Source: Undaria pinnatifida (Eukaryota; Sar; Phaeophyceae; Laminariales; Alariaceae). Taken from it: a stretch of DNA of 64,000 nt. Under the pieces are notes generated by a model. The model was not told the DNA's origin. It did no database searches and was given only the letters and a program-made list of their open reading frames with translations. A program made the position numbers and the translations under genes. Shown here in pieces: positions 13,801 to 21,275 of the stretch. Every line of letters begins with the position of its first letter. Within the stretch, counting starts at the first letter, position 1. The stretch is from contig JABAKD010000026.1 in assembly GCA_012845835.1 (NCBI GenBank), forward strand, positions 15,877,761-15,941,760. Reading direction: 5' to 3'.

Positions 13801-16800
13801 GAGACGAGGTGGCTTTCGAACGTGTGATTGATACAAATCAAATCGTCCATGTACGAAAGGATACCGGAGTCAGGGCCAAGGTGGCCTAGAGCTAAAGACA
13901 TTACGTGTTGAAACAGCCATGGTGCATTCGCTACTCCAAAAGGCATGCGCTTAAAACAGTACTTGCCTCTCGGTGTCACGAAGGCGGTGCGGTCGACGTG
14001 CCCCTCGGCCACAGGTAGCTGCCAGAACGCACTGAGGATGTCGGCGACCGAAATGTAGAGGGCGTCTCCGACGGCATCCAGGCAGGACTCGAGGTTAGGC
14101 ATGGGCCAGCTCTTGCGAATGATGTGGCGGTTGAGGGTATGGCGGTAATCAACACAGAAACGGGGGCTGCCGTTGCTCTTGGCGACGATAGTACAAGGGC
14201 TACCCCACGGACTTGGCCGTTCCTCAATTATTCCCCATTCTAACATCTCGTTGACACATTTGTCAATTACTTCAGAGGTGTGGGGGTTGGGACGGTATGG
14301 GGGACGATCGACAGGACGGGTGCCTTCCGGCACGGGGAACGTTGCTTCGGCGATTGTACAACGTCCTAATTCAGACATTGACAGAGAGAAAACGGGACGA
14401 TATTTAGCGCATAAGTCAAGGACAGCATCCTTCTGCTCCACGGTAAACGTGGAACTGGCGAATGCTTTAGACAGAGGACCTTCAAGGTCAGACCTGGCGC
14501 GGCGAACATCCTCGTCAGTGACGGGGGTGTTCGCGACGGCGTTGATATTTAATTGGTCAGGGGTGACTACAGACGCTGTGTACAAATTGCCAAGATGCAA
14601 GCCTGGTAAAAGGCAGACACCATCGCCAGATGGGTTACATATTTGTACGACAACAGAGCCATCAGAAGCACTCCACGTAGCTAAAGTACGGGCGACGAGA
14701 ATATTCTTGAAAGGTTCAAGTGTTGTGTCATCGGAAAAATCTTTCTCGGTTACAATGCGAGGTTCGTCAACAACAGTGCAGACTTCTGGCGGTAGACAAT
14801 CAGTGTAAGCAACAGCAAGGCTTTCCCATTCCGGTTTGAGATTAACTCTCTCACACAGAGAGACAGGAATGGCATCAGCATCGTGATGTACAGCGGCCAC
14901 CGACATGTTTTGAGTGTGGCTCGCCGAGGAAGGATTGCTAGTACTGGACGACGGGACGGAGTCACGAATGCGATGAACAGCTGGTATCGTTGAACCAGTA
15001 GACGAAAATGACAAAGTTTGATTTTTCCAATCTAGGCGCGCTCCGAAGTCGGACATGACACTATTATCGAGGAGCATAAGATCGGGGCCCAAAGAGGGGA
15101 CGACTAGCGCAGTCACCGTGCGGGTGAGCTCGCTGAGGGTTAAAGGAAAATCAATAAACCCGACGACATTGATTGGCTCGCCATTTGCAGCGCGGAGCGC
15201 AACAGCGGCTGGGGGGACGGGATTAAGAGGAATACCTCGCAGGGTGGGATGAGACCGTACCCACGCGAGAGAAACAACCGGCACATCGGTAGCCGTGTCC
15301 ACCGTGATGTTATTCACGGGGACGTCGTCGACAGAGCCGGCGATGCGGACTCGTCGAGACGAGAAAGACAAAGAAAAGTCGATGGTTTTGTGCGCCAGCC
15401 TTGAGCTGTACCACACGTGGTCTGAATTATGTTTTATTTCGGGGAAACTTTTCCCTTCCACATCCCGAAAACGTACACCAAAGCGCGCAGGCGCTGTACA
15501 TCTACTTGGACGCATACCTTGACTCGCACTCGGGGACGCGAATACAGTAACTGGGGAATCAGGGACACCATTATCACAACTCAAGCTTCGCTTGCGCGAT
15601 GAACGCTGACTCTTAACCTCCTCTACTTCAGCCTGAGGGGGAGGGACGACACGTAATTCAGACACACTTGCCACACGAAACAGCTTAGTTGCTGCGCCGT
15701 GAGAACGGGCACGGTACCTAGGCACGACATAACTACGATGACGGACGGGGACACGGGGGACGATAAACTCAGGGGCAAAAGCGGCTACCGACGACGTGGA
15801 GAGTTTCCTCTTCACGCCTTTCCTGGCTACACCAGAAGACGACCCTACTGTTTCAGGCGCTACAACAGCAGGGCACCCCTAGTTGTCGTCGTCGTCGTCT
15901 GGGGCAGGGGCTTTCTTGGAGCGCTTACCTCCGCCATTGCCACCGCCGCCGCCCTTGTTGCGCTTGCTGGTTGCGCGCGCCCTGCGTGCGTCACGCTCCT
16001 CGCGTTGCCGCGTCCAGCACCCCGAAGCTCCTACAGCGTTGTCGCTGTCGACGTCCATTGCGCTCGCGGGGGAAGATCCGTCCGCGGTAGCCTCGGCAGC
16101 AGCGCCGTCGCTGGTTGTGGCGGCGCCGTCGCCATCGGGCTCCACGGGGTTATCACCAGCGGCGCCGTTGGTGGTGACCACAACAGTCCCGTCGGCGGGG
16201 GTAGCGGACTGTTGATCCCGGTTGTCGACGTTTTCTCCGTAGCTATCGGACATGGCTGAGGTGAACTCGAGAAAGGCTCAATCCAAAAGACTGCCGTCTG
16301 AACGCCAATAAGGGTTTGTACTCAAGAACACCGCAGGGAGGTGCGAATCTCCAACGCTGTGCGTACACGCGTTCCTCTAAGGCAACGGCCGCAGAATGTG
16401 GGCGGTGTTGACGATCACCGGACGAGTAGACGTGCTCGGTAAAGAGACAGAAGAATCTCAGGTTGAGATGGGGACAGTAGGAAGTGTGAGAGGTGTGCGA
16501 GGGTGCACCCTCGCACTCCTCTCGGATGAAAGTAAGGGGCAACGAGCTGAGGAAGCGTCTGGGAAGACGTCTTGAGGTTCCTCGGGATGTTGTACCCTTC
16601 CTTATGGCTCGGAGTGTGAGTGAGAACGACATCGCTCCGAGAGACGATCTTTCTAGGAGAACGTGCGGAACGTTCCTGAAGGTTCTAGAATTTGTGTTCA
16701 GACGCAAGTAGGCAGGTTGGGTTCAGAGCATTGTGACCCACAAAAACATTAATAAATAACGTTAGTAAATAACATTAGTAATAACATTAGTAATGACATT

Positions 16801-18481
16801 AGTAATAACATTAGCAAATAACATTAAAAGCATCGTTAGTGTCGTTCTTATTTTGCAGTACTATTATTAATAGTTTGTATTTCTGGGCCATGGGTTTGGT
16901 CTTCGTTTTACTTTTTCTGTTTACTCAAGAATGGCGTTTGTGCTAAGGGGTCAAGGGTTTGGTAGAGAGTAGAGTACATTATCAAATGAAGAGCCCCATA
17001 AAGGTATTGGTCATTGATTATGGCACCTTTATCGTAGCTTGTGTCTTATCCTACAATACTACAATACTACAATACTGCGATACGTGAATACACTGCAGTG
17101 TAGGCACACCCGTAGAAGTGCGCATGATATACATTCGGCCGTGGTCCCGCGATAGCGCCTTACCCGTTAGAGGCGGGATCCCTGTTTAGTGCGGTGAAAT
17201 TCGCTTGAGACGACCTCGTCGTACAGAGTACCGCAGTATAAACGCTATCCCGGGGTAGTTCGGGGCCCCACTTTAGTGCGGGTGTTGTCATTCGGCAACC
17301 CACCGCCCTTATGAGGCACGGTGACTGTAGCTGCACTCACAGACATTTGTAAAACTCTTGAATTGTAGAGCTAATTGTGTCTGCCTTTTGTGCTGAAATT
17401 GCAGACTCGGTCGTCTATACACCAGCGTTAGGGCCTTGCCATGAGCGTATACCTTGTCGGACAAGGGCACTATTAATAGGCAGGTGCTCAAATCGTCTAA
17501 TTGCTCGTGCAGTGTCTCAACCCTTACATCGTTTCCTCTCGTGCCGTGTATGCTTTGTTTTTCGACACTGCTGTGTTATGTCCAGAGATGACGTCGCGGA
17601 ACTTGTGGTAGAGGCACTATTGACCCCGCTGGCGAAGTCGCTCTCATTTGAGGTCAAGTCTGACCTGGCCTTCAGCACAGTGTGGGAAGGGCCGAGCGAG
17701 GGAGCCCAAGCTCGTGACTACGGGTGAGATGAGATGAGACGCGTGCTTGTACGTATCATACGATGCCAAACGACGGGTACACAGGTTGCCAAGCCCATCA
17801 ACACGCGTTGTGTGATGTTATTGCTGCTGGTCGGAAAGAAGTTGCGATAAACAAGGCAGGGAAAACGTACAAACACATAGTTTACGTCATACAATACAGC
17901 ACCGTTTTTGTAATCCTCCGACGGAGGGGGGAGGAATAAAACTTGAGCCCGCCACACGTACACGTATTTTCGTACTCGTCGTGTGTCAACACAGCACCGT
18001 TCGGCACGTCTGGTCATGGGAATAGGACGCGAAAAGAAAACATGCACGTACATATATACTCGTACACCCGACACTTGGCACGTTTGGTCGTGCTAATAAG
18101 CCATGTCCATGCTAAGATATCTACGATATACGTACGAGGCTTACGAGGCTTCAAAGTCCTCCTAACTTGACGCGAAAAGCATGTGCCTCTCGCGCACAAT
18201 TGTCACCTCCCCGCCCCCATACGCCTCCTCTAACCTCTACTCGTATCTCTATCCTGTCAGGGGGGCGACCAGAAAACGCCGTCCCCTCTCTGTCCGCAAC
18301 TGCATGCCCCCCTCACGCCCAAGCGCGACCCCGCCCACACCCCAACCCCTCCCCCTTCACCTGCTCTGACCCATGTTATATCAGGGACATCTTCCGACCT
18401 TTGCAACAAGGCCTCACCGGCAAAGAGTGGATGGGTGATAAGTCGCCTGAGGAGGTTTCAGGGCTCAACACCCCCGCTTGA
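3298..18481 (+). CDS. HCF173: HCF173-like atypical SDR with CIA30 domain (3' part of gene, 5 exons)
   Basis: Exons 3298-3454, 6221-6334, 8631-8806, 17586-17723 and 18385-18481 join in phase into the last 226 codons of a protein. In plants HCF173 is a chloroplast atypical short-chain dehydrogenase with an inserted CIA30 domain, needed for psbA mRNA translation and photosystem II assembly. Seen here, in family order: the end of CIA30 (LSKFELDGELNP, GPFELTISSIK), the SDR segment FVHLSSAGVTRP, YKLKGEDVVRNSGI, IIRPCALTEEPAGA, QGDNIKGKIS, the FEVKSDLAFS strand and the C-terminal GLTGKEW helix. The N-terminal Rossmann half with its GxxGxxG motif must lie upstream and is not in view. Introns are 2.8, 2.3, 8.8 and 0.7 kb; the third contains the LTR retrotransposon. 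The family call is from recalled resemblance. Another CIA30/NmrA-type SDR is the main alternative. Confidence 0.85.
4740..4855. repeat. TAC trinucleotide repeat
   Basis: Nearly perfect TAC/ACT repeats run from about 4795 to 4852, preceded by TAG repeats at 4760. A related imperfect stretch lies at 4618-4662. Confidence 0.95.
5085..5475. repeat. Minisatellite, 10-bp unit AAGGCATGAT
   Basis: Dozens of AAGGCATGAT units, some separated by AGACT or ACT inserts, run for about 390 bp. The frames across it are low-complexity artefacts. Confidence 0.95.
5990..6220 (+). repeat. Degenerate acceptor-side repeats in intron
   Basis: The pyrimidine-rich segment ending GCAG followed by TTC recurs four times (near 6000, 6055, 6102 and 6160) ahead of the real acceptor TTTCACAG at 6213-6220. 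Each copy has the form of a 3' splice site, and similarity between copies is patchy. Confidence 0.5.
6221..6334 (+). CDS. HCF173: HCF173-like exon: SDR segment FVHLSSAGVTRP
   Basis: Acceptor TTTCACAG, donor GTGAGA at 6335, 114 bp, phase 0 at both ends. It encodes 38 residues, among them RFVHLSSAGVTRPGRPGLDI, a hallmark of HCF173-type SDRs directly after the CIA30 insertion. Confidence 0.88.
6335..8630 (+). other. Intron of HCF173-like gene
   Basis: No exon is supported. It contains poly-T and poly-G tracts, a short telomere-like CCCTAACCCTAACCC at about 7985, and exact TACCTGGTA words at about 7826 and 8478. A CAGACAGTGCAGACAGCGCAG short tandem lies near 7055. Confidence 0.6.
8631..8806 (+). 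CDS. HCF173: HCF173-like exon: GIPATIIRPCALTEE
   Basis: Acceptor CCTTGAAAG, donor GTACGT at 8807, 176 bp, phase 0 in and phase 2 out. It encodes TYKLKGEDVVRNSGIPATII, RPCALTEEPAGA and QGDNIKGKIS, the best conserved block of the family. A truncated decayed copy lies 140 bp downstream. Confidence 0.92.
8876..8945 (+). repeat. Dispersed repeat family A, partial copy 2
   Basis: Contains TCTAGCGCGGTGAGA, ACGACCTCG and CTACAGGGTACCG in the same order and spacing as the central part of family A. It is directly abutted by the decayed exon copy that follows. Confidence 0.5.
8945..9012 (+). pseudogene. Decayed partial copy of exon 8631-8806 (3' end plus donor)
   Basis: CACGGAAGAGCCCGCCGG and GACAAGCAGGTAC match the end of the preceding exon and its donor. 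In the exon frame it now has a TAG (GCCTAGGGG), so it cannot serve as a substitute exon, though a GTACCT donor survives. Confidence 0.8.
9045..9275. repeat. Dispersed element with (GGGTC)n core, copy 1
   Basis: A GGGTC pentamer array (about 9176-9219) is flanked by CACGGGTC and GACTCGACCCGTGAAAGTCC. The same flanks and core recur at about 53860-54140, so the array is part of a dispersed unit and not an isolated simple repeat. Confidence 0.65.
9369..9537. repeat. Minisatellite AATAACATTAGT, left part
   Basis: Twelve- to thirteen-bp units of GTAATAACATTA or GTAAATAACATTA run up to the left LTR. The same array resumes at 16743 right of the other LTR, showing that the retrotransposon inserted into it. 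Confidence 0.95.
9538..9971 (-). repeat. 3' LTR (left)
   Basis: On the element strand it begins TGTGGGTCACAATGC and ends AAACCCTTA. It follows a polypurine tract directly. The open frame inside it has no ATG at its start and is not considered coding. Confidence 0.93.
9972..9981 (-). other. Polypurine tract
   Basis: On the minus strand CTGGGGGGTAA lies immediately upstream of the LTR start TGTGGG, the expected position for the plus-strand primer. Confidence 0.7.
9982..11192 (-). other. Retrotransposon 3' internal region without recognised gene
   Basis: About 1.2 kb lies between the end of pol and the polypurine tract. The longest minus-strand frame (10003-10332, 109 codons) resembles nothing I recognise. 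It may be a long 3' untranslated region or the remains of an extra reading frame. Confidence 0.5.
11193..11771 (-). CDS. Integrase C-terminal part with GPY/F module and chromodomain-like tail
   Basis: This frame continues the integrase after a one-base frameshift in the A6 or C4 run at 11760-11777; its apparent first codon is TTG, so it is not an independent gene. It opens with FKVGDKVLL and SPWHGPYTV, the GPY/F module of Ty3/gypsy integrases. The C-terminal ~60 residues (YVIEAIDGHKRG, YHLKLKG, LPQCKEMIESY) follow the chromodomain pattern of a YhVKWkG-like strand followed by a c-terminal helix. Such tails steer chromovirus insertion toward particular chromatin. The chromodomain call is by pattern only; the aromatic cage is not obvious. 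Confidence 0.8.
   Translation of the reverse strand: MSFPSFKVGDKVLLHRPYHETDGPNPKLVSPWHGPYTVRAQLSPVIYRVSKPNEPAEVTVHLGRMKQSVKPKSSPAPDFEALDDMFLGTTLPVPDLDGSVHTVTIGPYVIEAIDGHKRGVGAASVENFQYHLKLKGQPPQCGVWRHYSTLPQCKEMIESYRAVILSQNPSAFDPPGKKKRTYSRSDRDEGNT
11752..13155 (-). CDS. Ty3/gypsy RNase H end and integrase
   Basis: It begins in the RNase H tail (VKHVPGKLNVVPDTLSR), continues with the HHCC zinc finger (His189, His197, Cys227, Cys230 of this frame) and the catalytic core with Asp259, Asp318 and Glu354, giving the D,D35E spacing. Motifs seen include YWWPTMHSDV, LHSDQGKEFQ and YRPQGNSVLERV. It is in the same frame as the RNase H segment at 13201-13836, from which only a TGA at 13201-13203 separates it. 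The frame ends in a premature stop caused by the frameshift before 11760. Confidence 0.95.
   Translation of the reverse strand: MYHMQDTSNMLTRWAICLQNYDFTVKHVPGKLNVVPDTLSRIFSEVDGKPLPSEPQLAAICRNVPDDQPFHPPNPREYELSAGNLDEIVPVESDRELFASAISVFPVVDAAKLLAHQRKEFCQYFDYLANPTKARVPHQQSKSSMSKFFIHEGLLCRSYVPAHLRRRDTFRDQLVVPTSLRTLVINACHDLPSSGGHLAFKGTFDKVRDRYWWPTMHSDVAEHVKSCLPCQRRKTSHRSPMLPTGHRPVTRPFQVVAVDLVEYKSKSEGNRFILSAIDHLTRFLILIPIKSKEAAVVVRHLIDRVFSVFGPPETLHSDQGKEFQNQLVKELQSVFGYKKTRTAAYRPQGNSVLERVHSTVHNMLAMYSNLACDNWAELLPFVQLAHNTAYSKTLEETPHYLVFGRTATLPVELILGVPSTDAPQNKLDYSRRTVENLQLAYELARRNLQERADKQAVENEKIVFPQF
13201..13836 (-). CDS. Ty3/gypsy RT thumb and RNase H segment
   Basis: The segment contains LTLKPSKIQFGQKEVNYLGH and LPTPKSIKDLRSVLG of the RT thumb/connection, then the RNase H catalytic region FVVHTDASEQGVGAFL and YYSKRFSRS. 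It is one base out of frame with the upstream RT at about 13770 and ends at an in-frame TGA directly after HWRPYL, with typical RNase H sequence (CTDHQALTYL) continuing in frame beyond. Confidence 0.93.
   Translation of the reverse strand: MYQSHVRKPPRLSRENVRSVACGRLTLKPSKIQFGQKEVNYLGHVIAAKGISVSTDRINAIHDLPTPKSIKDLRSVLGMANFVRRFVKDYSDLTAPLVELTRKSFIKRTSFKKAWGPAQDAAFQKLKDALSEAPVLHFPDFSRDFVVHTDASEQGVGAFLAQPSKGSTDGKELDIVVYYSKRFSRSQSHYSPTMKECLAVVWALTHWRPYL
13761..15878 (-). CDS. Ty3/gypsy pol N-terminal part: protease and reverse transcriptase
   Basis: The frame is open from just after the gag-like TAG (15879-15881). A retropepsin-like domain has the active-site variant VDTATDVPVVS in place of DTGA/DSGA and the flap-end pattern LLDNSVMSDFGARLDW. 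The RT follows with WGIIEERPSPWGSPCTIVAK, FCVDYRHTLN, FAVANAP-like FGVANAPWLFQ and the catalytic YMDD (13842-13853). The frame stops at AALHAAG because one base is missing relative to the continuing RT frame. No ATG is near its start; translation would have to come from gag by readthrough. Confidence 0.94.
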   Translation of the reverse strand, partial: GCPAVVAPETVGSSSGVARKGVKRKLSTSSVAAFAPEFIVPRVPVRHRSYVVPRYRARSHGAATKLFRVASVSELRVVPPPQAEVEEVKSQRSSRKRSLSCDNGVPDSPVTVFASPSASQGMRPSRCTAPARFGVRFRDVEGKSFPEIKHNSDHVWYSSRLAHKTIDFSLSFSSRRVRIAGSVDDVPVNNITVDTATDVPVVSLAWVRSHPTLRGIPLNPVPPAAVALRAANGEPINVVGFIDFPLTLSELTRTVTALVVPSLGPDLMLLDNSVMSDFGARLDWKNQTLSFSSTGSTIPAVHRIRDSVPSSSTSNPSSASHTQNMSVAAVHHDADAIPVSLCERVNLKPEWESLAVAYTDCLPPEVCTVVDEPRIVTEKDFSDDTTLEPFKNILVARTLATWSASDGSVVVQICNPSGDGVCLLPGLHLGNLYTASVVTPDQLNINAVANTPVTDEDVRRARSDLEGPLSKAFASSTFTVEQKDAVLDLCAKYRPVFSLSMSELGRCTIAEATFPVPEGTRPVDRPPYRPNPHTSEVIDKCVNEMLEWGIIEERPSPWGSPCTIVAKSNGSPRFCVDYRHTLNRHIIRKSWPMPNLESCLDAVGDALYISVADILSAFWQLPVAEGHVDRTAFVTPRGKYCFKRMPFGVANAPWLFQHVMSLALGHLGPDSGILSYMDDLICINHTFESHLVSLEKMFAALHAAG
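15879..16253 (-). CDS. Short gag-like ORF of the retrotransposon
   Basis: An ATG-started frame of 124 codons sits 55 bp inside the 5' LTR, where gag belongs. It is rich in Ala, Asp and Gly, with a basic Arg/Lys and Gly-rich stretch and a DDDDDN end. There is no capsid-like region and no CCHC zinc knuckle, and it is far shorter than usual gag proteins (300+ aa). It ends in TAG, in frame with pol. It may be a deleted gag or a non-canonical one. Confidence 0.6.
   Translation of the reverse strand: MSDSYGENVDNRDQQSATPADGTVVVTTNGAAGDNPVEPDGDGAATTSDGAAAEATADGSSPASAMDVDSDNAVGASGCWTRQREERDARRARATSKRNKGGGGGNGGGKRSKKAPAPDDDDDN
16291..16308 (-). other. Primer binding site
   Basis: On the minus strand TTGGCGTTCAGACGGCAG starts directly at the end of the 5' LTR. 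The TGG at its head is what a tRNA 3' CCA would pair with; the tRNA was not identified. Confidence 0.7.
16309..16742 (-). repeat. 5' LTR (right)
   Basis: Identical to 9538-9971 except one seen substitution (TTATGG versus TTGTGG). It is followed on its right by AAAACATTAATAAATAACG, the continuing minisatellite. Confidence 0.93.
16743..16832. repeat. Minisatellite AATAACATTAGT, right part
   Basis: Units of AATAACATTAGT resume immediately after the LTR, completing the array interrupted at 9537. Confidence 0.93.
16833..17585 (+). other. End of intron 3 of HCF173-like gene, with repeat family A copy 3
   Basis: No exon is present. A plus-strand copy of dispersed family A spans about 17140-17335, with TTTAGTGCGGTGAAATTCGC, CTCGTCGTACAGAGTACCG and CGGGGCCCCACTTTAGTGCGG. 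ACTACAATACT short repeats lie near 17055. The intron ends in TGTTATGTCCAG. Confidence 0.65.
17586..17723 (+). CDS. HCF173: HCF173-like exon: DDVAEL...FEVKSDLAFS
   Basis: Acceptor TGTCCAG and donor GTGAGA at 17724. It enters with one base that joins the AG left by exon 8631-8806 to make Arg, restoring S-R-D-D-V across the splice. It encodes 45 residues with FEVKSDLAFSTVWEGP and leaves two bases (GG). Reading through the donor would meet TGA at once. Confidence 0.9.
18385..18481 (+). CDS. HCF173: HCF173-like terminal exon
   Basis: Acceptor TTATATCAG; one base completes Gly, then DIFRPLQQGLTGKEWMGDKS PEEV and a short tail to TGA at 18479-18481. GLTGKE matches the C-terminal helix of the family. 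The tail after PEEV is uncertain because the exon end belongs to a degenerate tandem repeat. Confidence 0.82.
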
Positions 18482-18795
18482 ATGGGCTGTGATATTCCGC
18501 TGGAAGCGACGTTCTGTCGTTGGTCGTATAGGATGGCTGATAAATCGCCTCGAACAGGCCCGCCTCATTCAGTGGGATGCGGTATCACTTAGGGCGGGGG
18601 TGACCAATGTGGCCAATCGCCTCAAGCAGATTGCAGGGCCAATCACTCCCGTTTGAGTGGTATGAGATGGCGGATTAATCGCCTTAGGCTAACGCCCTCG
18701 TCAATGGGGTGCACTGTTCTGTGAAGCGCGACACGCTGACGTTGCTCGTACAGGATGGCTGATTAGATTGCCCCAAGGGGTTTCAGCGTGCGCGG
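18410..18795 (+). repeat. Degenerate tandem copies of the terminal exon end
   Basis: The exon piece GGATGGGTGATAAGTCGCCT recurs as GGATGGCTGATAAATCGCCT (18532), GTGGCCAATCGCCT (18609), ATGGCGGATTAATCGCCT (18668) and GGATGGCTGATTAGATTGCC (18753), each followed by a CCCG/CACTC and TTGAATGGG-like segment. Spacing is 60-120 bp. Confidence 0.75.
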
Positions 18796-21195
18796 CATTA
18801 TAGTGTTGGTCGTAAGAGGCGGGGTCGTGTTGGTGGAAATTACCCATAGATAGCGTGCATCTGTCTCAATTTCAGTTTTATTTTTCGGGGGGGGGAGGGC
18901 GGCGTCCCTACTCGAAGGCGTTGCGCTTGTCTGCGTTCAGGGTTTTGGCCGTGTTACGGTGGAGAAAGTACATAATTATCGTAGCATTGGCAAGGGTGCA
19001 TTTGGCCTAAGATACTACCCCGGTTGATAATTAGTTGGCTAACAGGCGGCCTCCTCATGTTGGAGGCAGTTCAAGGTAAACGCCCCGCCCCCCCCCGCCC
19101 CTCGACCCCGGATGTTTTTTGTCCCCAATCACATGCGCGCTTCAAAGGAATGTGCGCCCCAAATGAGATGCGCATTCCACAGACTCGCGCCGGTACGGTA
19201 ATTAGATACGATCACAACAGCAAAGGTGTCGGCATGATGGCTGGAGAGGACGCACGGTGCGGGAACTACCTTTATTCGGAGCGCTGGGAGGAACAAATTC
19301 AATAGAGAGGTCGAGGTCAATTCCATTGGGATCTGAAAGGGGGAACGTGTCGAAAATATGTGACTTGATTACAGTATGTCGATTGCAGCATCGGCCACAC
19401 CAAGCAGCCCGTTCTGTTTTTGTAGGGATCGCGTTTGGTGTGCAAATGTAAGGAGGTGTACGCCATGGGCGCAGCATTATGAAAGCTGTACTGTTACATG
19501 CTCTTCTATTAATAGAAGGTGAATAAGACCGCGCTTATCGCTTTTTGGGTCACGATGCGGTAGAGTTCCGTGGGGAGTGGTTGAGTTGTCGCAGTACCTG
19601 GTAGTCCCTTTTTTTTTTGCTACTACGTTCCACTGCTGAGCGACCACTGCTGCATCGGGGTCGAGAAGGGCTTTGCGCGGCTGTAGTGCAGCAGTAGTGC
19701 GCTGGAGGCAATATCTGTGCCCCCCCTCCTCCGTGGAGTCGTTGTTTTCGCCCACACTCGCGCCCAGCCCCTATATATTCATACTTGATATACCTGGTCC
19801 CGGTATTTTTTACCAGGATATGTTTACCTATATACTTTACCTAGTATTGGTATGGGATACCAGTTTTTTTTTGTCTTCCGACAGTCCTTCGCTAATTTGT
19901 TTGGTATATGGGAGGAGGGAGCATCTTGTTCCTTGGCCGTTGTGAAATTTGTCGGGCATGATGGTGGACTTCAACCTCAAAAGGAGAGCGCGCAGGCGGG
20001 GTGAGGGGTGGGGTGGGGGGACGAAACTGCGTGAGCGAGTGTGCCGCGTGCGAACAGTATAATATAATACACACATACATGCTGAATTTGCGTCTCGTGC
20101 CGAGTTTGGCGTCGATCACTCAAAACTTATTACCTGGCATCAGGCGTATGCATTCATATGAGATGCGCTCTCTTGTTCTTTTTTAAATTATAATATGTAC
20201 TAGTAAAAAGACTCGAGGTTTTTTTTAGACTCGCGCTGCACATTGTCAGACGGCAATTAAAAAAAGGCTAAAAGACTTGAGCTGTGAAATGGAGAATTTC
20301 ATCGAAAGTAATAGGATTACATCATTTGCAAGCTGCTTGTCACAACAAGACATGCAACTACAGACTTCATGCCTTCCTTATGGTGTTCTCCGTGTGACGT
20401 GGGGTTTCAGGGGCGGGAACTAATTCCCATTGCAGTGTTTCCGTGTTTCCGTGTTTCCCTTGTAAATCAAGCCCAGTTTGTGGCTATGCTCCGTGCTCGA
20501 ACATCGTTGAACAGAACTGCATCAACGTATGTGGAGGCAATCTAGTTGGAGTTGGTGTGTCCCAGGATACTTCTGCGGTAGCAAAAGCGTAACTCGGCTC
20601 AGAGGAATGCCACAAAGTCGCTCGCCGGGTCAACTCGCCCATGTGTTTATTCCTAAAGTTGTTAACGGTTTTCCCGGATCAATGCCCGCCAGAACAATGT
20701 TTATGTACCTGGTATCATAAACCCCACTATGACGCTGGGATGGGGTACATGTCCGTAGAAAACGAACGAAACTCCACATGTAACATGAGATGCCATATAT
20801 GCAGCACGGCACTGCACACTCATTCGTGCAGAGCAACGGCGTGATTGAACGAGACTCGTGTTTCATCCAGCCAGTGTTTTTTGGTAAAACGCCACCGAAA
20901 CAAGTGGCGAAGCCCGCGACCGCCCTTGACGACCTCAACCCCCCCAAGGGCTGGGGCTAGGGTTATGGTTGGGGTCGGCTTGGGTCGGGTCGATGAGCAA
21001 GATTGGGTTTGACCTCACACGACCTGTGCAAAGTTGTGTGCACGCCGCTCCTGCACATATAGCGCGAGTCACGAAGATTGGGAGCTCATATATCTCCCTG
21101 GGTTCACCATGGTACAGAGGGGTTGAGCCCTCAGGCTACTCATGCGACCAGCTCACATCGCTGTTGCGTTCCATTAACCCTAGTCTAACATGACT
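18796..21195. other. Intergenic, no gene recognised
   Basis: No exon or family resemblance was found on either strand. It contains poly-C/poly-G tracts (18885, 19090), TACCTGGTA words (19593, 20707), a 'GTTTCC' short tandem at 20443, and a GGTTGGGGTCGGCTTGGGTCGGGTCG stretch at 20970. Confidence 0.5.
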
Positions 21196-21197
21196 AT

Positions 21198-21275
21198 GGC
21201 TTGGTGGGTAGATCATCCATTTCTTAGCGTAATGTGCTGGGATTTGAGTCCCAGCATGAGCACATTTTATTTTAG
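21198..21275 (+). repeat. tRNA-like (SINE-like) segment 1
   Basis: An A-box-like TGGCTTGGTGGGTAG is followed about 44 bp later by a B-box-like hairpin GCTGGGATTTGAGTCCCAGC. The 5' and 3' ends do not pair as an acceptor stem, so a functional tRNA is unlikely; a tRNA-derived SINE or pseudo-tRNA fits better. Confidence 0.5.

Larger units (their letters stand above)
9538..16742 (-). mobile_element. Ty3/gypsy LTR retrotransposon, full length
   Basis: Two 434-bp LTRs (9538-9971 and 16309-16742) bracket a minus-strand pol in the order protease, RT, RNase H, integrase, typical of Ty3/gypsy. A chromodomain-like tail after the integrase suggests a chromovirus-type element. The LTRs differ at a single seen site (G near 9832, A in the other copy), so insertion is recent. 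A-rich 4-5 bp flanks (AAAA/AAAAA) on both sides fit a target-site duplication. Pol nevertheless carries an in-frame TAG after gag, a one-base frameshift near 13770, a TGA at 13201-13203 and a one-base frameshift near 11760-11777, so this copy is probably not autonomous unless some of these are assembly errors. It lies antisense in an intron of the HCF173-like gene. Confidence 0.96.

Noticed and set aside
14173..14808. 211-codon plus-strand frame
   Set aside because: Antisense shadow of the reverse transcriptase coding region.
15699..16259. Plus-strand frames of 186 and 110 codons opposite the retrotransposon 5' end
   Set aside because: Shadows of the gag-like and pol coding strand; no family resemblance.
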